DNA from: Demequina activiva
Lineage (GTDB): Bacteria; Actinomycetota; Actinomycetes; Actinomycetales; Demequinaceae
Reading direction: 5' to 3'
Assembly: GCF_016862815.1 (NCBI RefSeq)
Contig: NZ_BONR01000003.1
Location: 268,542 to 332,541 of the forward strand
Length of the DNA: 64,000 bases
Positions 1 to 10,418 of this stretch are shown here, piece after piece. Below the pieces are notes generated by a model, which saw only the letters and a list, made by a program, of their open reading frames with translations, made no database searches and had not been told where the DNA came from. How positions within the stretch are numbered: the stretch's first letter is position 1; every line of letters starts with the position of its first letter. A program made the position numbers and the translations under genes.

Positions 1-1
1 C

Positions 2-775
<774 letters not shown>

Positions 776-805
776 CGCCGCGAGCCGCGAACCGCCCCGC
801 CTGCT

Positions 806-869
806 CCAGAATTTGGCACCATTTTCATCGTCTAGGGCCCTAGACGATGAAAATGGTGCCAAATTCTGG
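806..869. repeat. 64-bp perfect palindrome between convergent genes
   Basis: Two 32-base arms (806-837 and 838-869) are exact reverse complements with no spacer, centred on GGGCCC at 835-840. The arms are clearly AT-richer than the flanking DNA, with blocks such as CATTTTCATCG. The element lies between the stops of asd (+) and the lactate permease (-), so it probably works as a bidirectional terminator, but its length and lack of loop are unusual for one. It could also be a mobile palindromic repeat. No second copy was noticed in the window. Confidence 0.85.
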
Positions 870-885
870 GGTGGGGGGAGGGCAG

Positions 886-2508
886 CTAGACGATGGCCCA
901 GGCCATGACGCCGATGATCGCCAGGCACACCGCGGCGACCGGGAGCGCACGCGTCAGCACCTGACCCTCGCGGCCTGACAGCCCCACCGTCGCCGCTGCC
1001 GCGACCACGTTGTGCGGGCAGATGATGTTGCCGATCGCCGCGCCCGCGCCCTGTGCGCCCAGCAGCGGCACCGGGTCGAGGTCCGCTGACAGCGCCGTCT
1101 GGTCCTGGAACTCCGTGAAGAGGATGTTGGACGCAGTCGCGGATCCGGTCATGAACGTGCCGAGCGCGCCCACGAACGGGCTCAGCACGGGCCACAGCGC
1201 GCCCGTGGCGGCGGCCGCGAGCGCGAGCTCGGTGGTCATGCCGGACTCGGACATCGTGAAGGCGACCGTGACCATCGCCACCAGCGCCACGAACACGGGC
1301 ACCACCTGGAAGGTCGCCTTCTCGAAGGCCAGGCCCACGTCCCGCAGCGCCGCACGCTGCCACGCCGCTCCCGCCAGGAAGGACAGCGCGAGCAGCAGGC
1401 CCGGGTGGTACAGCGGCTGGATGGACTCGGAGAAGTGACCGTACAGCTCCCAGCTCACCTCCCATGACTGCGTGGCCTCGCGCACGGGCGGCACCAGGCG
1501 CGTCACGAGCACGAGCACCACCAGCACCAGGTAGGGCGCCGATGCGGCCAGGAATCCCATGGTCGGGTCCTGCTTCGCAGGGGCCTCGCTCGACGCCCGC
1601 TCACGGGCGGCGGGATCGACGCCAGGAGGAACGGTCCGCTCGACCACCTCGTCGGCGGCCTCGTGCACGCGCTCCTCCGCCGCGATCTGCTCCGACGCCG
1701 CTGAGGGCGGTCGACGCATGAGGACCCAGCGCACGATCAGGATGAACACGACCGCACCGCCGATCGCGCCCACGAGGCTGGGCAGCTCCGGTCCCACGAA
1801 GCGTGCGATGAGCAGGTTGGGCACGAAGAACGCCAGGTACGCCACCGCCATCCAGCGCCATGGCGGTCCGGCCGTGGGCATGAGGGTCCCGACCATGCGG
1901 GCGACCATGAACGCGAGCACCAGGCCCGTCGCGGCCATGTACGGCGCGACCGCCCACGACAGGTCCAACGGCGAGTAGTCCACGATCGCCAGCTGCGCGA
2001 GCGTAGGGGTGCCCACCGCGGCGAACGGCACGGCGGAGGCGTGGCCCAGCATCGCCGCGACCACGGAGGTGACGGGCTTGAAGCCGGCCGCGACGAGGAA
2101 GGGCGCGGCGAGGGCGACCGGGGTGCCGAACCCGGCGGCACCCTCGATCAGCAGGCAGAAGAACCACACGATCAGGAGCGCCGCGACGCGCGGGTCCGGG
2201 GTGATCCGTGCCAGGCCGGCCTCGAGCGCGGAGGTCGCGCCGGTGCGCTGCTGCAGGTGGTGGATGCCCAGCGCCGGCCCGATGATGAGCATCACCGTCA
2301 GCGCCACCCACCCCGCGCGGGCGAGCACCCCCACGATGCCCTCGATCTGCGTGAAGGGATCATCCTCGCCGCCGAAGCCGAACGCGCTCAACGCCAGCAC
2401 CATGGCGCCGAAGGCCGCCGTGGCACCCGCGAGCGCAGCGGACCACTTCGCGACCACCATCAGCAGCAGGATCGCGATGATGGGCAGGGCCGCGAGCAGG
2501 GTCAGCAC
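886..2508 (-). CDS. lldP: L-lactate permease family transporter
   Basis: Membrane permease of the LctP/LldP family, expected to import lactate (or glycolate) with protons. The protein has 540 residues, close to the family norm, and is almost wholly hydrophobic with about a dozen membrane segments. Segments such as EGAAGFGTPVALAAPFLVAAG and the C-terminal VGALGTFMTGSATASNILF with ICPHNVVAAAATVG are family hallmarks. A charged, Glu/Ala-rich cytoplasmic loop at about residues 268-318 splits the two halves. The start is GTG. It follows the ROK gene on the same strand after about 100 bp, but no lactate dehydrogenase lies nearby, so the substrate is inferred from the family only. Confidence 0.88.
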   Translation of the reverse strand: MLTLLAALPIIAILLLMVVAKWSAALAGATAAFGAMVLALSAFGFGGEDDPFTQIEGIVGVLARAGWVALTVMLIIGPALGIHHLQQRTGATSALEAGLARITPDPRVAALLIVWFFCLLIEGAAGFGTPVALAAPFLVAAGFKPVTSVVAAMLGHASAVPFAAVGTPTLAQLAIVDYSPLDLSWAVAPYMAATGLVLAFMVARMVGTLMPTAGPPWRWMAVAYLAFFVPNLLIARFVGPELPSLVGAIGGAVVFILIVRWVLMRRPPSAASEQIAAEERVHEAADEVVERTVPPGVDPAARERASSEAPAKQDPTMGFLAASAPYLVLVVLVLVTRLVPPVREATQSWEVSWELYGHFSESIQPLYHPGLLLALSFLAGAAWQRAALRDVGLAFEKATFQVVPVFVALVAMVTVAFTMSESGMTTELALAAAATGALWPVLSPFVGALGTFMTGSATASNILFTEFQDQTALSADLDPVPLLGAQGAGAAIGNIICPHNVVAAAATVGLSGREGQVLTRALPVAAVCLAIIGVMAWAIV

Positions 2509-2612
2509 AGGATGCCCCCTCGAGCGTCACCGCTGATGCGAGCCCTCATGACCCCACCCTGCCACGGCCGGACCATGCGTGCGCGCGGTGCCGCGACCGC
2601 GCATCGGCGGCC

Positions 2613-3803
2613 CTAGCCGGTGCCGAGCGGGTCCGCGAGAAGGTCCCCGAACGCGATCTCCGCGGCGCCCACCATGAGCAGCTCGTCTCCCAGCTCCGCG
2701 CGCACCACGTCCAGATTGTCAGCGAGCGGAGCGAAGGCGAGATCCTCCAGGGCCGCGGCGAGGCGGTCGCCACGCAGCGCGTGGAGGGCGCTGAGGAAGC
2801 CGCCCAGCACTATCACCTCGGGGTTGAACACGGAGACGAAGGACGCCATCGCTCGGGCGAGCGTGTCGACCTGATGGTCGAGCTCGGCGCCCAGCACCGC
2901 GGACTCGGACCGCGACAGCGAGCCCTCGACATCCGCATGGTCGATGCCCGCGGCGCCGGCGGCGCGCTCGAGCCGCTGCAGGTTGACCTCGGTCTCGAGG
3001 CAGCCGGTGCGGCCGCAGTGGCACTGCTCGCCATCGGAGCGCGCGAGGGTGTGCCCCAGCTCGCCCGCGAACCCATCGGAGCCGCGCAGCACCGCGCCAT
3101 CGTTCAGCACGCTGCCGCCGATGCCGGACACGGACCCGTTGAGGTAGACGAGGTTGGAGCGCCCCCGGCCGGCGCCGAACAGGGACTCCGCGACCAGCCC
3201 GGCGTTCGCATCGTTGTCGACGGCGACGGGCACCCCCAGGGCGCGCCGCAGCGGCTCCGCGATGGGCTCGTCGCGCCACAGCAGGTGCGGCGCTCGAGCG
3301 ACTTCGCCGGCGCGCACCCGGACCAGGCCGGGGATCGCGACACCGGCGCCGACGGCTCGCCACGGCGTGCCGTCGAGCATGTCCGCCGAGTGCACCCGGA
3401 CCACGTCCACCATCTGCTCGACGGTGGGCAGGTTCGCCATGGGCACGCGCTCACGTGCGTGCACCACGCCGCCCATCCCCACGATGCCCACGACGATCGC
3501 GTCGACATCGGGATTGATCGCGATCGTGACGACGTCGGGATCCGGCACCACGATGGGACTGGGCCGGCCCACGGCTCCCGTGGCGGGCGCCGTCTCTCGG
3601 ACCAGGCCACCGGCGACGAGGTCCGCCACCAGCACGCCGATGGTGGAGCGGTTCAGTCCGGTGGCCCGCGTGAGGTCGGCGCGGGACACGCCTTGACGGT
3701 GGTGCACGAGCGACAGCAGCGTCGAGAGGTTGTGGCGGCGCGTGGCCTCGTTGCGGCTGCCGCGACCGGCCGCGAGGGGCCGTCCGGGCGTGTGCTCCAC
3801 CAT
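2613..3803 (-). CDS. ROK-family transcriptional repressor (XylR-like)
   Basis: DNA-binding repressor with an N-terminal winged helix (SRADLTRATGLNRSTIGVLV) followed by a ROK sugar-kinase-like domain. The domain shows the phosphate-binding DNDANAG motif and the zinc-site motif CHCGRTGCLE. It is transcribed divergently from xylA, and a palindromic site overlaps the xylA promoter, so the natural reading is a xylose-responsive repressor of xylAB. The ATG at 3803 is chosen because AGGGAG lies about 10 bases upstream; an in-frame ATG at 3839 would add 12 residues. About 396 residues, normal for the family. The effector (xylose) is inferred from context. Confidence 0.88.
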   Translation of the reverse strand: MVEHTPGRPLAAGRGSRNEATRRHNLSTLLSLVHHRQGVSRADLTRATGLNRSTIGVLVADLVAGGLVRETAPATGAVGRPSPIVVPDPDVVTIAINPDVDAIVVGIVGMGGVVHARERVPMANLPTVEQMVDVVRVHSADMLDGTPWRAVGAGVAIPGLVRVRAGEVARAPHLLWRDEPIAEPLRRALGVPVAVDNDANAGLVAESLFGAGRGRSNLVYLNGSVSGIGGSVLNDGAVLRGSDGFAGELGHTLARSDGEQCHCGRTGCLETEVNLQRLERAAGAAGIDHADVEGSLSRSESAVLGAELDHQVDTLARAMASFVSVFNPEVIVLGGFLSALHALRGDRLAAALEDLAFAPLADNLDVVRAELGDELLMVGAAEIAFGDLLADPLGTG

Positions 3804-3840
3804 GCGCGTGCTCTCCCTTGATCGGCGGACTGCCCACATT

Positions 3841-3869
3841 TTGACAGGTCGCCCCCTGCGGCATATGTT
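3841..3869 (+). promoter_or_regulatory. xylA promoter (TTGACA-17-TATGTT)
   Basis: A perfect -35 hexamer TTGACA (3841-3846) is followed by a 17-bp spacer and TATGTT (3864-3869) as -10, a rarely good match to the vegetative sigma consensus in such GC-rich DNA. Transcription would start near 3876, giving a leader of about 53 nt before xylA. Confidence 0.75.
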
Positions 3870-3881
3870 GTAGCCAACAAC
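3866..3881. promoter_or_regulatory. Probable ROK/XylR operator over the xylA -10
   Basis: TGTTGTAGCCAACAAC contains the inverted repeats TGTTG/CAACA (3866-3870/3875-3879) and GTTGT/ACAAC (3867-3871/3877-3881). ROK repressors typically bind TTGT...ACAA-type half-sites. The site overlaps the -10 and the predicted start, where a bound repressor would block transcription. Confidence 0.6.
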
Positions 3882-3928
3882 CTAACAGATCCACCTCCCC
3901 ACGGATCAATGACGATCGGAGCATCACC

Positions 3929-5119
3929 ATGGCACCCACCCCCACCCGCGAGGACAAGTTCTCGTTCGGCCTCTGGACCCTCGGCTGGGAGGCGCAGGAT
4001 CCGTTCGGTTCCGCCACCCGCCCCCGCCTCGACACCGTCGAGGCCATCCACGGACTGGCCGAGGCCGGCGCCTGGGGCATCACCTTCCACGACGACGACG
4101 TGTTCCCGTTCGGCTCCTCCGACGCGGACCGCCAGAAGGCCATCGACGACCTCAAGGGCGCGTGCGACGACACGGGCATCGTGGTCGAGATGGTCACCAC
4201 CAACCTGTTCAGCCACCCCGTCTTCAAGGACGGCGGCTTCACCTCGAACGACCGCGGAGTTCGCCGCTTCGCCATGCGCAAGGTGATGCGCAACATCGAC
4301 CTCGCCGCAGAGCTGGGCGCCACCACGTTCGTGATGTGGGGCGGACGCGAGGGCGCCGAGTACGACTCCGCCAAGGACATCAACGCGGCGCTCGCGCGCT
4401 ACCGCGAGGCCGTCAACGTCCTCGGCGACTACGTGACCGACAAGGGCTACGACATCAAGTTCGCCATCGAGCCCAAGCCCAACGAGCCCCGCGGCGACAT
4501 CCTGCTGCCGACCATCGGCCACGCGATCGCGTTCATCAACACGCTCGAGCGTCCCGAGCTCGTGGGCCTCAACCCCGAGACCGGCCACGAGCAGATGGCG
4601 GGCCTGAACTACACGGCGGGGCTCGCGCAGGCTCTCGACTGCGGCAAGCTCTTCCACATCGACCTGAACGGCCAGCGCGGCATCAAGTACGACCAGGACC
4701 TCGTGTTCGGTCACGGCGACCTGCACAACGCGTTCTCCACGGTTGACCTGCTGGAGAACGGCAGCCCCAACGGCGGCCCCACGTACGACGGCCCGCGCCA
4801 CTTCGACTACAAGCCGTCGCGCACCGAGGACAGCAAGGGCGTGTGGGAGTCCGTGCGCGCCAACATGTCGATGTACCTGCTGCTGAAGGAGCGTGCCCTG
4901 GCCTTCCGTGCGGACCCCGAGGTCCAGGAGGCCCTCGAGGAGGCCAAGGTCTACGAGCTCGGCAAGACCACGCTGGGCGAGGGCGAGTCCTACGACGACC
5001 TGCTCGCGGACCGCTCCGCGTACGAGGACTTCGACGCCGACGCCTACTTCGGCGGCAAGGGCTTCGGCTTCGTGCGTCTCCAGCAGCTGGCCTCCGAGTA
5101 CCTCATGGGCGCTCGCTGA
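3929..5119 (+). CDS. xylA: Xylose isomerase
   Basis: Cytosolic enzyme converting D-xylose to D-xylulose with two divalent metal ions. At 396 residues it is a class I (short, actinobacterial) xylose isomerase and lines up without gaps with the Streptomyces enzyme numbering: Trp16, His54 and Asp57 at the active site, Glu181 and Lys183 in [10 protein letters not shown], and metal ligands Glu217, His220, Asp245, Asp255, Asp257 and Asp287. The start ATG at 3929 follows a GGAG about 10 bases upstream. It is first in a xylAB transcript and separated from xylB by a strong hairpin. Divergent from its likely ROK repressor. Confidence 0.97.
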   Translation: MAPTPTREDKFSFGLWTLGWEAQDPFGSATRPRLDTVEAIHGLAEAGAWGITFHDDDVFPFGSSDADRQKAIDDLKGACDDTGIVVEMVTTNLFSHPVFKDGGFTSNDRGVRRFAMRKVMRNIDLAAELGATTFVMWGGREGAEYDSAKDINAALARYREAVNVLGDYVTDKGYDIKFAIEPKPNEPRGDILLPTIGHAIAFINTLERPELVGLNPETGHEQMAGLNYTAGLAQALDCGKLFHIDLNGQRGIKYDQDLVFGHGDLHNAFSTVDLLENGSPNGGPTYDGPRHFDYKPSRTEDSKGVWESVRANMSMYLLLKERALAFRADPEVQEALEEAKVYELGKTTLGEGESYDDLLADRSAYEDFDADAYFGGKGFGFVRLQQLASEYLMGAR

Positions 5120-5134
5120 CCCGTTCCACTCCTC

Positions 5135-5178
5135 GGTCCGCCCGCCCCACGTTCCCCCATACGTGAGGCGGGCGGACC
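5135..5178 (+). promoter_or_regulatory. Strong hairpin between xylA and xylB
   Basis: A 12-bp stem (5135-5146 with 5167-5178) is capped by a second 5-bp stem CACGT/ACGTG (5148-5152 with 5161-5165) after one mismatch. It has no T-run, so it is more likely an mRNA-stabilising or partial-termination element that sets the xylA:xylB ratio than a full terminator. Confidence 0.65.
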
Positions 5179-5205
5179 CGCTTCCCCCTACTGAAAGGAC
5201 GCGCG

Positions 5206-6633
5206 ATGACGCTCGTCGCAGGCATTGACTCCTCCACCCAGAGCTGCAAGGTCGTCATCCGCGACCTCGACACCGGAGACGTGGTGCGCACCGGCCGCGC
5301 CTCGCACCCCGACGGCACCGAGGTGGCGCCCGCCGCCTGGTGGGACGCGCTGCGCTCGGCGCTCGCCGAGGCCGGCGGGCTCGAGGACGTCGCCGCCGTG
5401 TCCATCGGCGGCCAGCAGCACGGGATGGTCGTGCTGGACGCGGATGGCCAGGTGATCCGGGACGCCCTGCTGTGGAACGACACCCGCTCCGCCGGCGCGG
5501 CCGCGGACCTCATCGAGGAGTTCGGCGCCGCCACGCTCGCGGAGCGCACGGGCCTGGTGCCCGTCGCATCGTTCACCTCGACCAAGCTGCGCTGGCTGCG
5601 CGACGCCGAGCCGGACAACGCCGCCCGTGTGGCCGCCGTGGCCCTGCCCCACGACTGGCTGACGTGGCGCCTGCGCGGTTACGGCCCCGCCGGCGAGTCT
5701 CCGCATGGTCCCGTGCTCGAGGAGCTGACCACGGACCGCTCGGACGCCTCGGGCACCGGATACTGGAGCCCGGCGAGCGGCGAGTACGACCGCGACCTGC
5801 TGATCGCGGCACTGGGCCACGACGCGATCCTCCCGAAGGTGCTGGGACCGGGCGAGGCAGCTGGGACCGGCGCCCTGGGCGCCTCGAGCACGGCCGATGC
5901 GGTGGTGCTGGGACCAGGCGCCGGCGACAACGCTGGCGCCGCCCTGGGACTCGGTGCCGGCGAGGGAGACGCCGTGGTGTCCATCGGCACCTCGGGAACG
6001 GTCTTCGCCGTGACGTCCACCCCCGCTCGCGACGAGTCAGGTGCGGTCGCGGGCTTCGCGGACGCGTCAGGCGAGTTCCTCCCGCTGGTGGCGACTCTCA
6101 ACGCGGCACGCGTCCTGGACGCCTTCACGCGCGTCCTGGGCGTCGACCACGACGAGCTGGGGCGCCTCGCGCTGGACGCCGAGCCTGGCGCCGGCGGCGC
6201 CGTGCTGGTGCCGTACTTCGAAGGGGAGCGCACGCCCAACCTGCCGGACGCCACGGCGACCCTGGCGGGCCTGACGCTGGCCTCGACCACGCGCGAGAAC
6301 CTCGCGCGCGCGGCGATCGAGGGCATGCTGTGCGCCCTCGCGGACGGCCTCGACGCCGTGCGCGCCCAGGGCCTGGACCCGCAGCGCCTGCTCATCGTGG
6401 GCGGCGCGGCCCAGAACCCCGCCGTGCAGGCGATCGCGGCGCAGGTGTTCGAGGTGCCCGTGGTGATCCCCGAGCCCGCCGAGTACGTCGCGCTGGGCGC
6501 CGCGGCCCAGGCTGCCTGGGCCCTCACGGGCGAGCGTCCCGACTGGCCGGTCGAGACCGTCGCGACCCCCGCGCAGGACCACCGCCCGGTGATCCGCGAG
6601 CAGTACCGCGCCGCCGCATCCGCCGTCTCCTGA
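5206..6633 (+). CDS. xylB: Xylulokinase
   Basis: Phosphorylates D-xylulose to D-xylulose 5-phosphate, linking xylose to the pentose phosphate pathway. This FGGY-family kinase has 475 residues. It shows the N-terminal phosphate loop [12 protein letters not shown], the xylulokinase sugar-site motif GGQQHGMV (68-75), and the catalytic Asp241 in [13 protein letters not shown]. The C-terminal half has [12 protein letters not shown] and the ATP-site [16 protein letters not shown] precedes the ATG by about 10 bases. It lies downstream of xylA in the same direction and ends just before a bidirectional terminator. Confidence 0.96.
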   Translation: MTLVAGIDSSTQSCKVVIRDLDTGDVVRTGRASHPDGTEVAPAAWWDALRSALAEAGGLEDVAAVSIGGQQHGMVVLDADGQVIRDALLWNDTRSAGAAADLIEEFGAATLAERTGLVPVASFTSTKLRWLRDAEPDNAARVAAVALPHDWLTWRLRGYGPAGESPHGPVLEELTTDRSDASGTGYWSPASGEYDRDLLIAALGHDAILPKVLGPGEAAGTGALGASSTADAVVLGPGAGDNAGAALGLGAGEGDAVVSIGTSGTVFAVTSTPARDESGAVAGFADASGEFLPLVATLNAARVLDAFTRVLGVDHDELGRLALDAEPGAGGAVLVPYFEGERTPNLPDATATLAGLTLASTTRENLARAAIEGMLCALADGLDAVRAQGLDPQRLLIVGGAAQNPAVQAIAAQVFEVPVVIPEPAEYVALGAAAQAAWALTGERPDWPVETVATPAQDHRPVIREQYRAAASAVS

Positions 6634-6650
6634 CAGCACCCCCCGACGAC

Positions 6651-6682
6651 GAAAGGGCCGGTGCGTGAGCACCGGCCCTTTC
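6651..6682. terminator. Bidirectional terminator between xylB and tRNA-Pro
   Basis: A perfect 14-bp stem, GAAAGGGCCGGTGC with GCACCGGCCCTTTC, has a 4-base loop GTGA (6665-6668). It sits 18 bp after the xylB stop and three bases beyond the 3' end of the oppositely oriented tRNA gene, so it can end both transcripts. Confidence 0.85.
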
Positions 6683-6684
6683 TG

Positions 6685-6762
<78 letters not shown>

Positions 6763-6815
6763 GAAAACAGCCGTGTCAGGATACCGGATGGAACCCCCTG
6801 CGACCTAACTCGCCC

Positions 6816-7736
6816 CTAGCCCTCCCGGGGCATGAGCGTGAGCAGCGTCGCCTCCGGCCTGCAGGCCAGTCGGACCGGCGTGTACGGGTTGGTCCCGACC
6901 CCCGCGGAGACGTTGAGCCACACGCTGTCCTCGCCGCCGGGAGCGTCAGGTCGCGCACCCGGCCACCCGTGCAGCCCCTTGGCGCGCGAGGTGTCGAGAT
7001 CGCAGTTGGTCACGAGCGCGCCGTAGCCCGGGACGCACACCTGACCGCCGTGCGTGTGGCCCGCCAGGATCACCTGCGCGCCATCGCCGCGCAGCGCCTC
7101 GAGCGCACGCAGATAGGGGGCGTGCACCACGCCGATGCGCAGCTCGCCCTCCTCGACGCCGGAACCGGGGTCCAGGGGCAGCGCGTCCCGCCCCAGATGC
7201 GGATCGTCGAGGCCCACGAAGGACACCCGACGTCCGGCCACGTCGAGCGCGCCCCGCGCGTTGTTGAGGTCGAGCCAGCCGCGGCTCGTGAGACCAGCCG
7301 TGAGCGCCTCGTGGTCGAGCTCCTCGGCGTCGCGGCGCACCCGGGTGGGAGCAGCGAGGTAGCGCAGCGGGTTCTTGGGGCGCGGGCCGTAGTAGTCGTT
7401 GGAGCCGTGGACGAACACGCCAGGAGTGCCGAGCAGCGGCTCGAGCGCCTCCAGCACCACGGGCGCTGCATCGGCGTGTGCCATGTTGTCGCCGGTGTCC
7501 ACCACGAGGTCAGGGCGAAACTGCGCGAGCGAGCGCACCCATGCGACCGTCTCGCGCCGCTGGGGCGTCAGGTGCAGGTCGGACAGGTGCAGGATGCGCA
7601 GCGGCTTCGCTCCCGGCTCGAGCACGGGTGCACTGACCTGACGCACCACGAAGGACCGCGCCTCGACCAGGCTCCACACGAGCACGCCCGCGCCCACGGC
7701 GACGGTGGCGCCTGCGGCGCGCGTCCATCCGCTCAT
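6816..7736 (-). CDS. Metallophosphoesterase, membrane-anchored
   Basis: Calcineurin-like phosphoesterase of 306 residues with one N-terminal membrane segment (about residues 8-28), so the catalytic domain probably faces outward. Metal-binding motifs appear in order: SDLHLT (Asp53, His55), DTGDN (Asp83), GSND (Asn113, Asp114), VVHAPY and GHTHGGQV. These match the YkuE/YaeI-type subgroup, some members of which act on lipid or nucleotide phosphates; the substrate here is not known. The ATG is 4 bp from the stop of the PBP gene, so the two are probably one transcription unit, as is common for PBP-metallophosphoesterase pairs in actinobacteria. Confidence 0.88.
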   Translation of the reverse strand: MSGWTRAAGATVAVGAGVLVWSLVEARSFVVRQVSAPVLEPGAKPLRILHLSDLHLTPQRRETVAWVRSLAQFRPDLVVDTGDNMAHADAAPVVLEALEPLLGTPGVFVHGSNDYYGPRPKNPLRYLAAPTRVRRDAEELDHEALTAGLTSRGWLDLNNARGALDVAGRRVSFVGLDDPHLGRDALPLDPGSGVEEGELRIGVVHAPYLRALEALRGDGAQVILAGHTHGGQVCVPGYGALVTNCDLDTSRAKGLHGWPGARPDAPGGEDSVWLNVSAGVGTNPYTPVRLACRPEATLLTLMPREG

Positions 7737-7742
7737 CAGGGG

Positions 7743-10412
7743 TCAGTCGTCGTCGTTGCGGCCCGGGCCGCCGTTGCCGCCGCCACCGTTGCCGCCGCCC
7801 TTGTCCGAAGGCTGGCCGTCCTCGTCGAAGCCGGGACACGGCTGGTTCTTGTCCTCGTTCCAGGCGTCGTTCGGGTCCTCGCACTGCTGGACCCAGCCGT
7901 TGGGCGGGTTCTGCTGGAACGACTCCGGGGGCCAGGTGCTGCCCCAATAGTCGTCCGGTGCCTTGGTGCGGTCCCAGCCGCTGGGCCAGTTGTACCACCA
8001 GGACGGGAGGCTGTCCGTGGCCAGGTAGACCGTGATGGTGCTGCCCGGCGTCATCTTGCCGCCGGAGCCCGGGCTCTGGCCCGCGACGGCGCCGCTCTCG
8101 ACCTGGTTGGAGAAGACGCGCTTGTCCGAGACCTGCAGGCGGAAGCCGGCCTCGGCGGCCAGGAAGCGGGCGGTGCTCTCGGACCGTCCGAACAGGTTGG
8201 GCACCGTGACGGGCACGCCGTTGAGCATCTCGTCGGAGACCTCCGGGAACTGCATGACCTCCTTGCCCTCCAGGGCACGGTTCATGAAGGCCTGCCAGGT
8301 GGGCAGCGCGAGGGTCGAGCCGTAGAAGTAGTCCTCGTAACGGCCGCCGATGGTCTTGAACTGCTGCGGATCGTCCTCATCCGGGTTGCCCAGCCACACC
8401 ACGGACACGAGCTGCGGCGTGAAGCCGGCGAACCAGGTGTGGGCGTTGTCCTGGGAGGTTCCCGTCTTGCCCGCAGAGGGGCGGCCGTTCAGCTGGTTCG
8501 TCTGTCCCGAGCCGTCCGTCATGACCTCCTGCATCGCGTAGGAGACGCCCGCCGCGAGCTCGGCGGAGATCGCCTGCCGGCACTCCTCCTGGGGCACGTC
8601 CACGGGGGTGCCGTCCGGCTGGGAGATGGACAGGATCGAGATGGGCTCGCAGTGGATGCCCTCGTTCGCGAAGGTCTGCATCACGGAGGCCATGGTGAGC
8701 GGCGAGGCGTTCTGGGTGCCCAGCGTCGCGGACGGGATCTTCTCGAAGGGGGCGCCGTCCGCGCGCTTGAAGCCCAGCGACTCCGCCATGTCCGCGATGT
8801 TGCACAGGTCGAGCTGGCTGGCCATCGCCACGTAGCTGGTGTTCACGGAGTTGGCGGTCGCCTGCAGCACCGACTGCGAGCGCGCGCCGGTGTTGCCGGT
8901 GTTGCCGGGCTTCCACGGGTCGCCGTAGAACTGCACGGGACCCTCGCACGAGTCCACCCAGTCGCCGTCGTCGTACTCGCGGATGTTGCCGGTGACGACC
9001 TGGCGCAAGCCGTGGCCGGAGTTCAGCCACTCCGCGAGGATGACGGGCTTGAACGTGGAGCCGGGGCTGAAGCCGCGCGATCCACCGAAGGCGCGATCCG
9101 TGGAGTAGTTGATGGACGTCGAGTTGGGAGCCTTGGCCGCGGGGTCGAACTCGCGGTTCTGCGCCATCGCGAGGATCTGCCCCGTGTCCGGGTCCAGGGC
9201 CACCATGGCCATCGCGTAGCCGGACTCGTCATCCTCCGGCAGGGTCTCCCGCAGCTCCTGGTTCGCGATCTTCTGCTTGATCGGGTCCAGCGTGGTCACG
9301 ATGTCCAGACCACCAGTCCACAGCAGGTCCTCGCCGCTCTTGCCGTCGGAGTTGAAGACCTCGTGCTGATCGATGATCTTGGTCACGTAGTCGCAGAAGA
9401 AGGGCGCGATCGCGGAGGCCGAGCAGGAGAACTTGGGGCGCGACACGTCGAGGGTCTCCTCGATGGGGACCGCCACGTAGGTGTCGAGCTCCTCGTCCGT
9501 GATCATCTCCTCCTCGTTCATGGTGAGGAGGACCGTGTCACGGCGGAACTGCGCGTTCTCGTAGTTGTCGAGGACGCCGTCATCGGTGTCGAACGTGCGG
9601 GTGGGGTCCCACTTCGAGGGGTTCTGGGTGACGCCGGCGATGGTGGCGGCCTCGATGGCGCTCAGCTCTGCGGCAGACTTCGAGAAGTAGTACTGCGCCG
9701 CTGCCTCGACGCCGTAGATGTTCGTGCCGAACTGAGCGATGTTGAGGTACTGCTGGAGGATCTCCTCCTTGCCGCAGTCCACGGCGGGGTCGGATCCGGA
9801 GCACTGGTCGCCCAGACGCTGGTCGAGGTTGTCCTCGAACGCGAGGGCCAGTCGCCACTCGCGGATCTTGCGCGGCAGCGAGGCCTCCGTGGCCTCCTTG
9901 ATGGCCTCGTTGTCCTCCTCGGCGATCGCCTTCTGAAGGATGCGGTTCTTGATGAGCTGCTGCGTCAGCGTCGAGGCGCCCGCGTTCGAGTCCTGCGCCA
10001 CGTTCTTGTACGCGGCGGCGAGGATGCCCTCGCCGTCGACGCCGTGGTGCTCCCAGAAGCGGCGGTCCTCGACCGCGACCACGGCCATCTGCATCCACGG
10101 GGAGATCTCCTCGAGCGGCACCACCACGCGGTTCTGGACGTAGAACGTCGCGAGCAGGGTCTTGCCGTCGCGCGCATAGATGTTCGACTGCTGCGGCAGG
10201 GTCACGTCGACCAGCTCGTCGGGCAGCTCCTCGAACAGCTCGACCGAGCTGTTGGCTGCAGAGCCCGCGACGGTCACCGCTGGAAGCGCGATGCCTGCGA
10301 GCAGGAAGCCGCCGATCACTGCGAAGGCCACGAACATGACCAGAGCAGACAGCAGCTGCACCACCGTCACGTGGCCATCCCGGCGCGCGCGGCGTGAAGT
10401 GAAGAGACCCAT
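7743..10412 (-). CDS. ponA: Class A penicillin-binding protein with PASTA domain
   Basis: Bifunctional peptidoglycan synthase of 889 residues: it polymerises lipid II and crosslinks the stem peptides outside the membrane. It has one N-terminal membrane anchor (about 18-45), a GT51 glycosyltransferase domain with catalytic Glu115 in VEDRRFWEHHG, and a transpeptidase domain with Ser452-x-x-Lys455 (GSTFK), SVN (522-524) and KTG (649-651). One PASTA domain follows (about 733-799), then a Trp/Pro-rich tail and a Gly/Asn/Asp-rich C-terminus. Neighbourhood and domain order resemble mycobacterial PonA2. The -10 sits 6 nt before the ATG, so the mRNA is probably leaderless. Confidence 0.95.
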   Translation of the reverse strand: MGLFTSRRARRDGHVTVVQLLSALVMFVAFAVIGGFLLAGIALPAVTVAGSAANSSVELFEELPDELVDVTLPQQSNIYARDGKTLLATFYVQNRVVVPLEEISPWMQMAVVAVEDRRFWEHHGVDGEGILAAAYKNVAQDSNAGASTLTQQLIKNRILQKAIAEEDNEAIKEATEASLPRKIREWRLALAFEDNLDQRLGDQCSGSDPAVDCGKEEILQQYLNIAQFGTNIYGVEAAAQYYFSKSAAELSAIEAATIAGVTQNPSKWDPTRTFDTDDGVLDNYENAQFRRDTVLLTMNEEEMITDEELDTYVAVPIEETLDVSRPKFSCSASAIAPFFCDYVTKIIDQHEVFNSDGKSGEDLLWTGGLDIVTTLDPIKQKIANQELRETLPEDDESGYAMAMVALDPDTGQILAMAQNREFDPAAKAPNSTSINYSTDRAFGGSRGFSPGSTFKPVILAEWLNSGHGLRQVVTGNIREYDDGDWVDSCEGPVQFYGDPWKPGNTGNTGARSQSVLQATANSVNTSYVAMASQLDLCNIADMAESLGFKRADGAPFEKIPSATLGTQNASPLTMASVMQTFANEGIHCEPISILSISQPDGTPVDVPQEECRQAISAELAAGVSYAMQEVMTDGSGQTNQLNGRPSAGKTGTSQDNAHTWFAGFTPQLVSVVWLGNPDEDDPQQFKTIGGRYEDYFYGSTLALPTWQAFMNRALEGKEVMQFPEVSDEMLNGVPVTVPNLFGRSESTARFLAAEAGFRLQVSDKRVFSNQVESGAVAGQSPGSGGKMTPGSTITVYLATDSLPSWWYNWPSGWDRTKAPDDYWGSTWPPESFQQNPPNGWVQQCEDPNDAWNEDKNQPCPGFDEDGQPSDKGGGNGGGGNGGPGRNDDD

Positions 10413-10418
10413 ATACCA

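Noticed and set aside
6969..10397. 1142-codon open frame on the plus strand
   Set aside because: It is the antisense of the PBP gene; the minus strand has all GT51/transpeptidase/PASTA motifs. Such long shadows are normal in GC-rich DNA.
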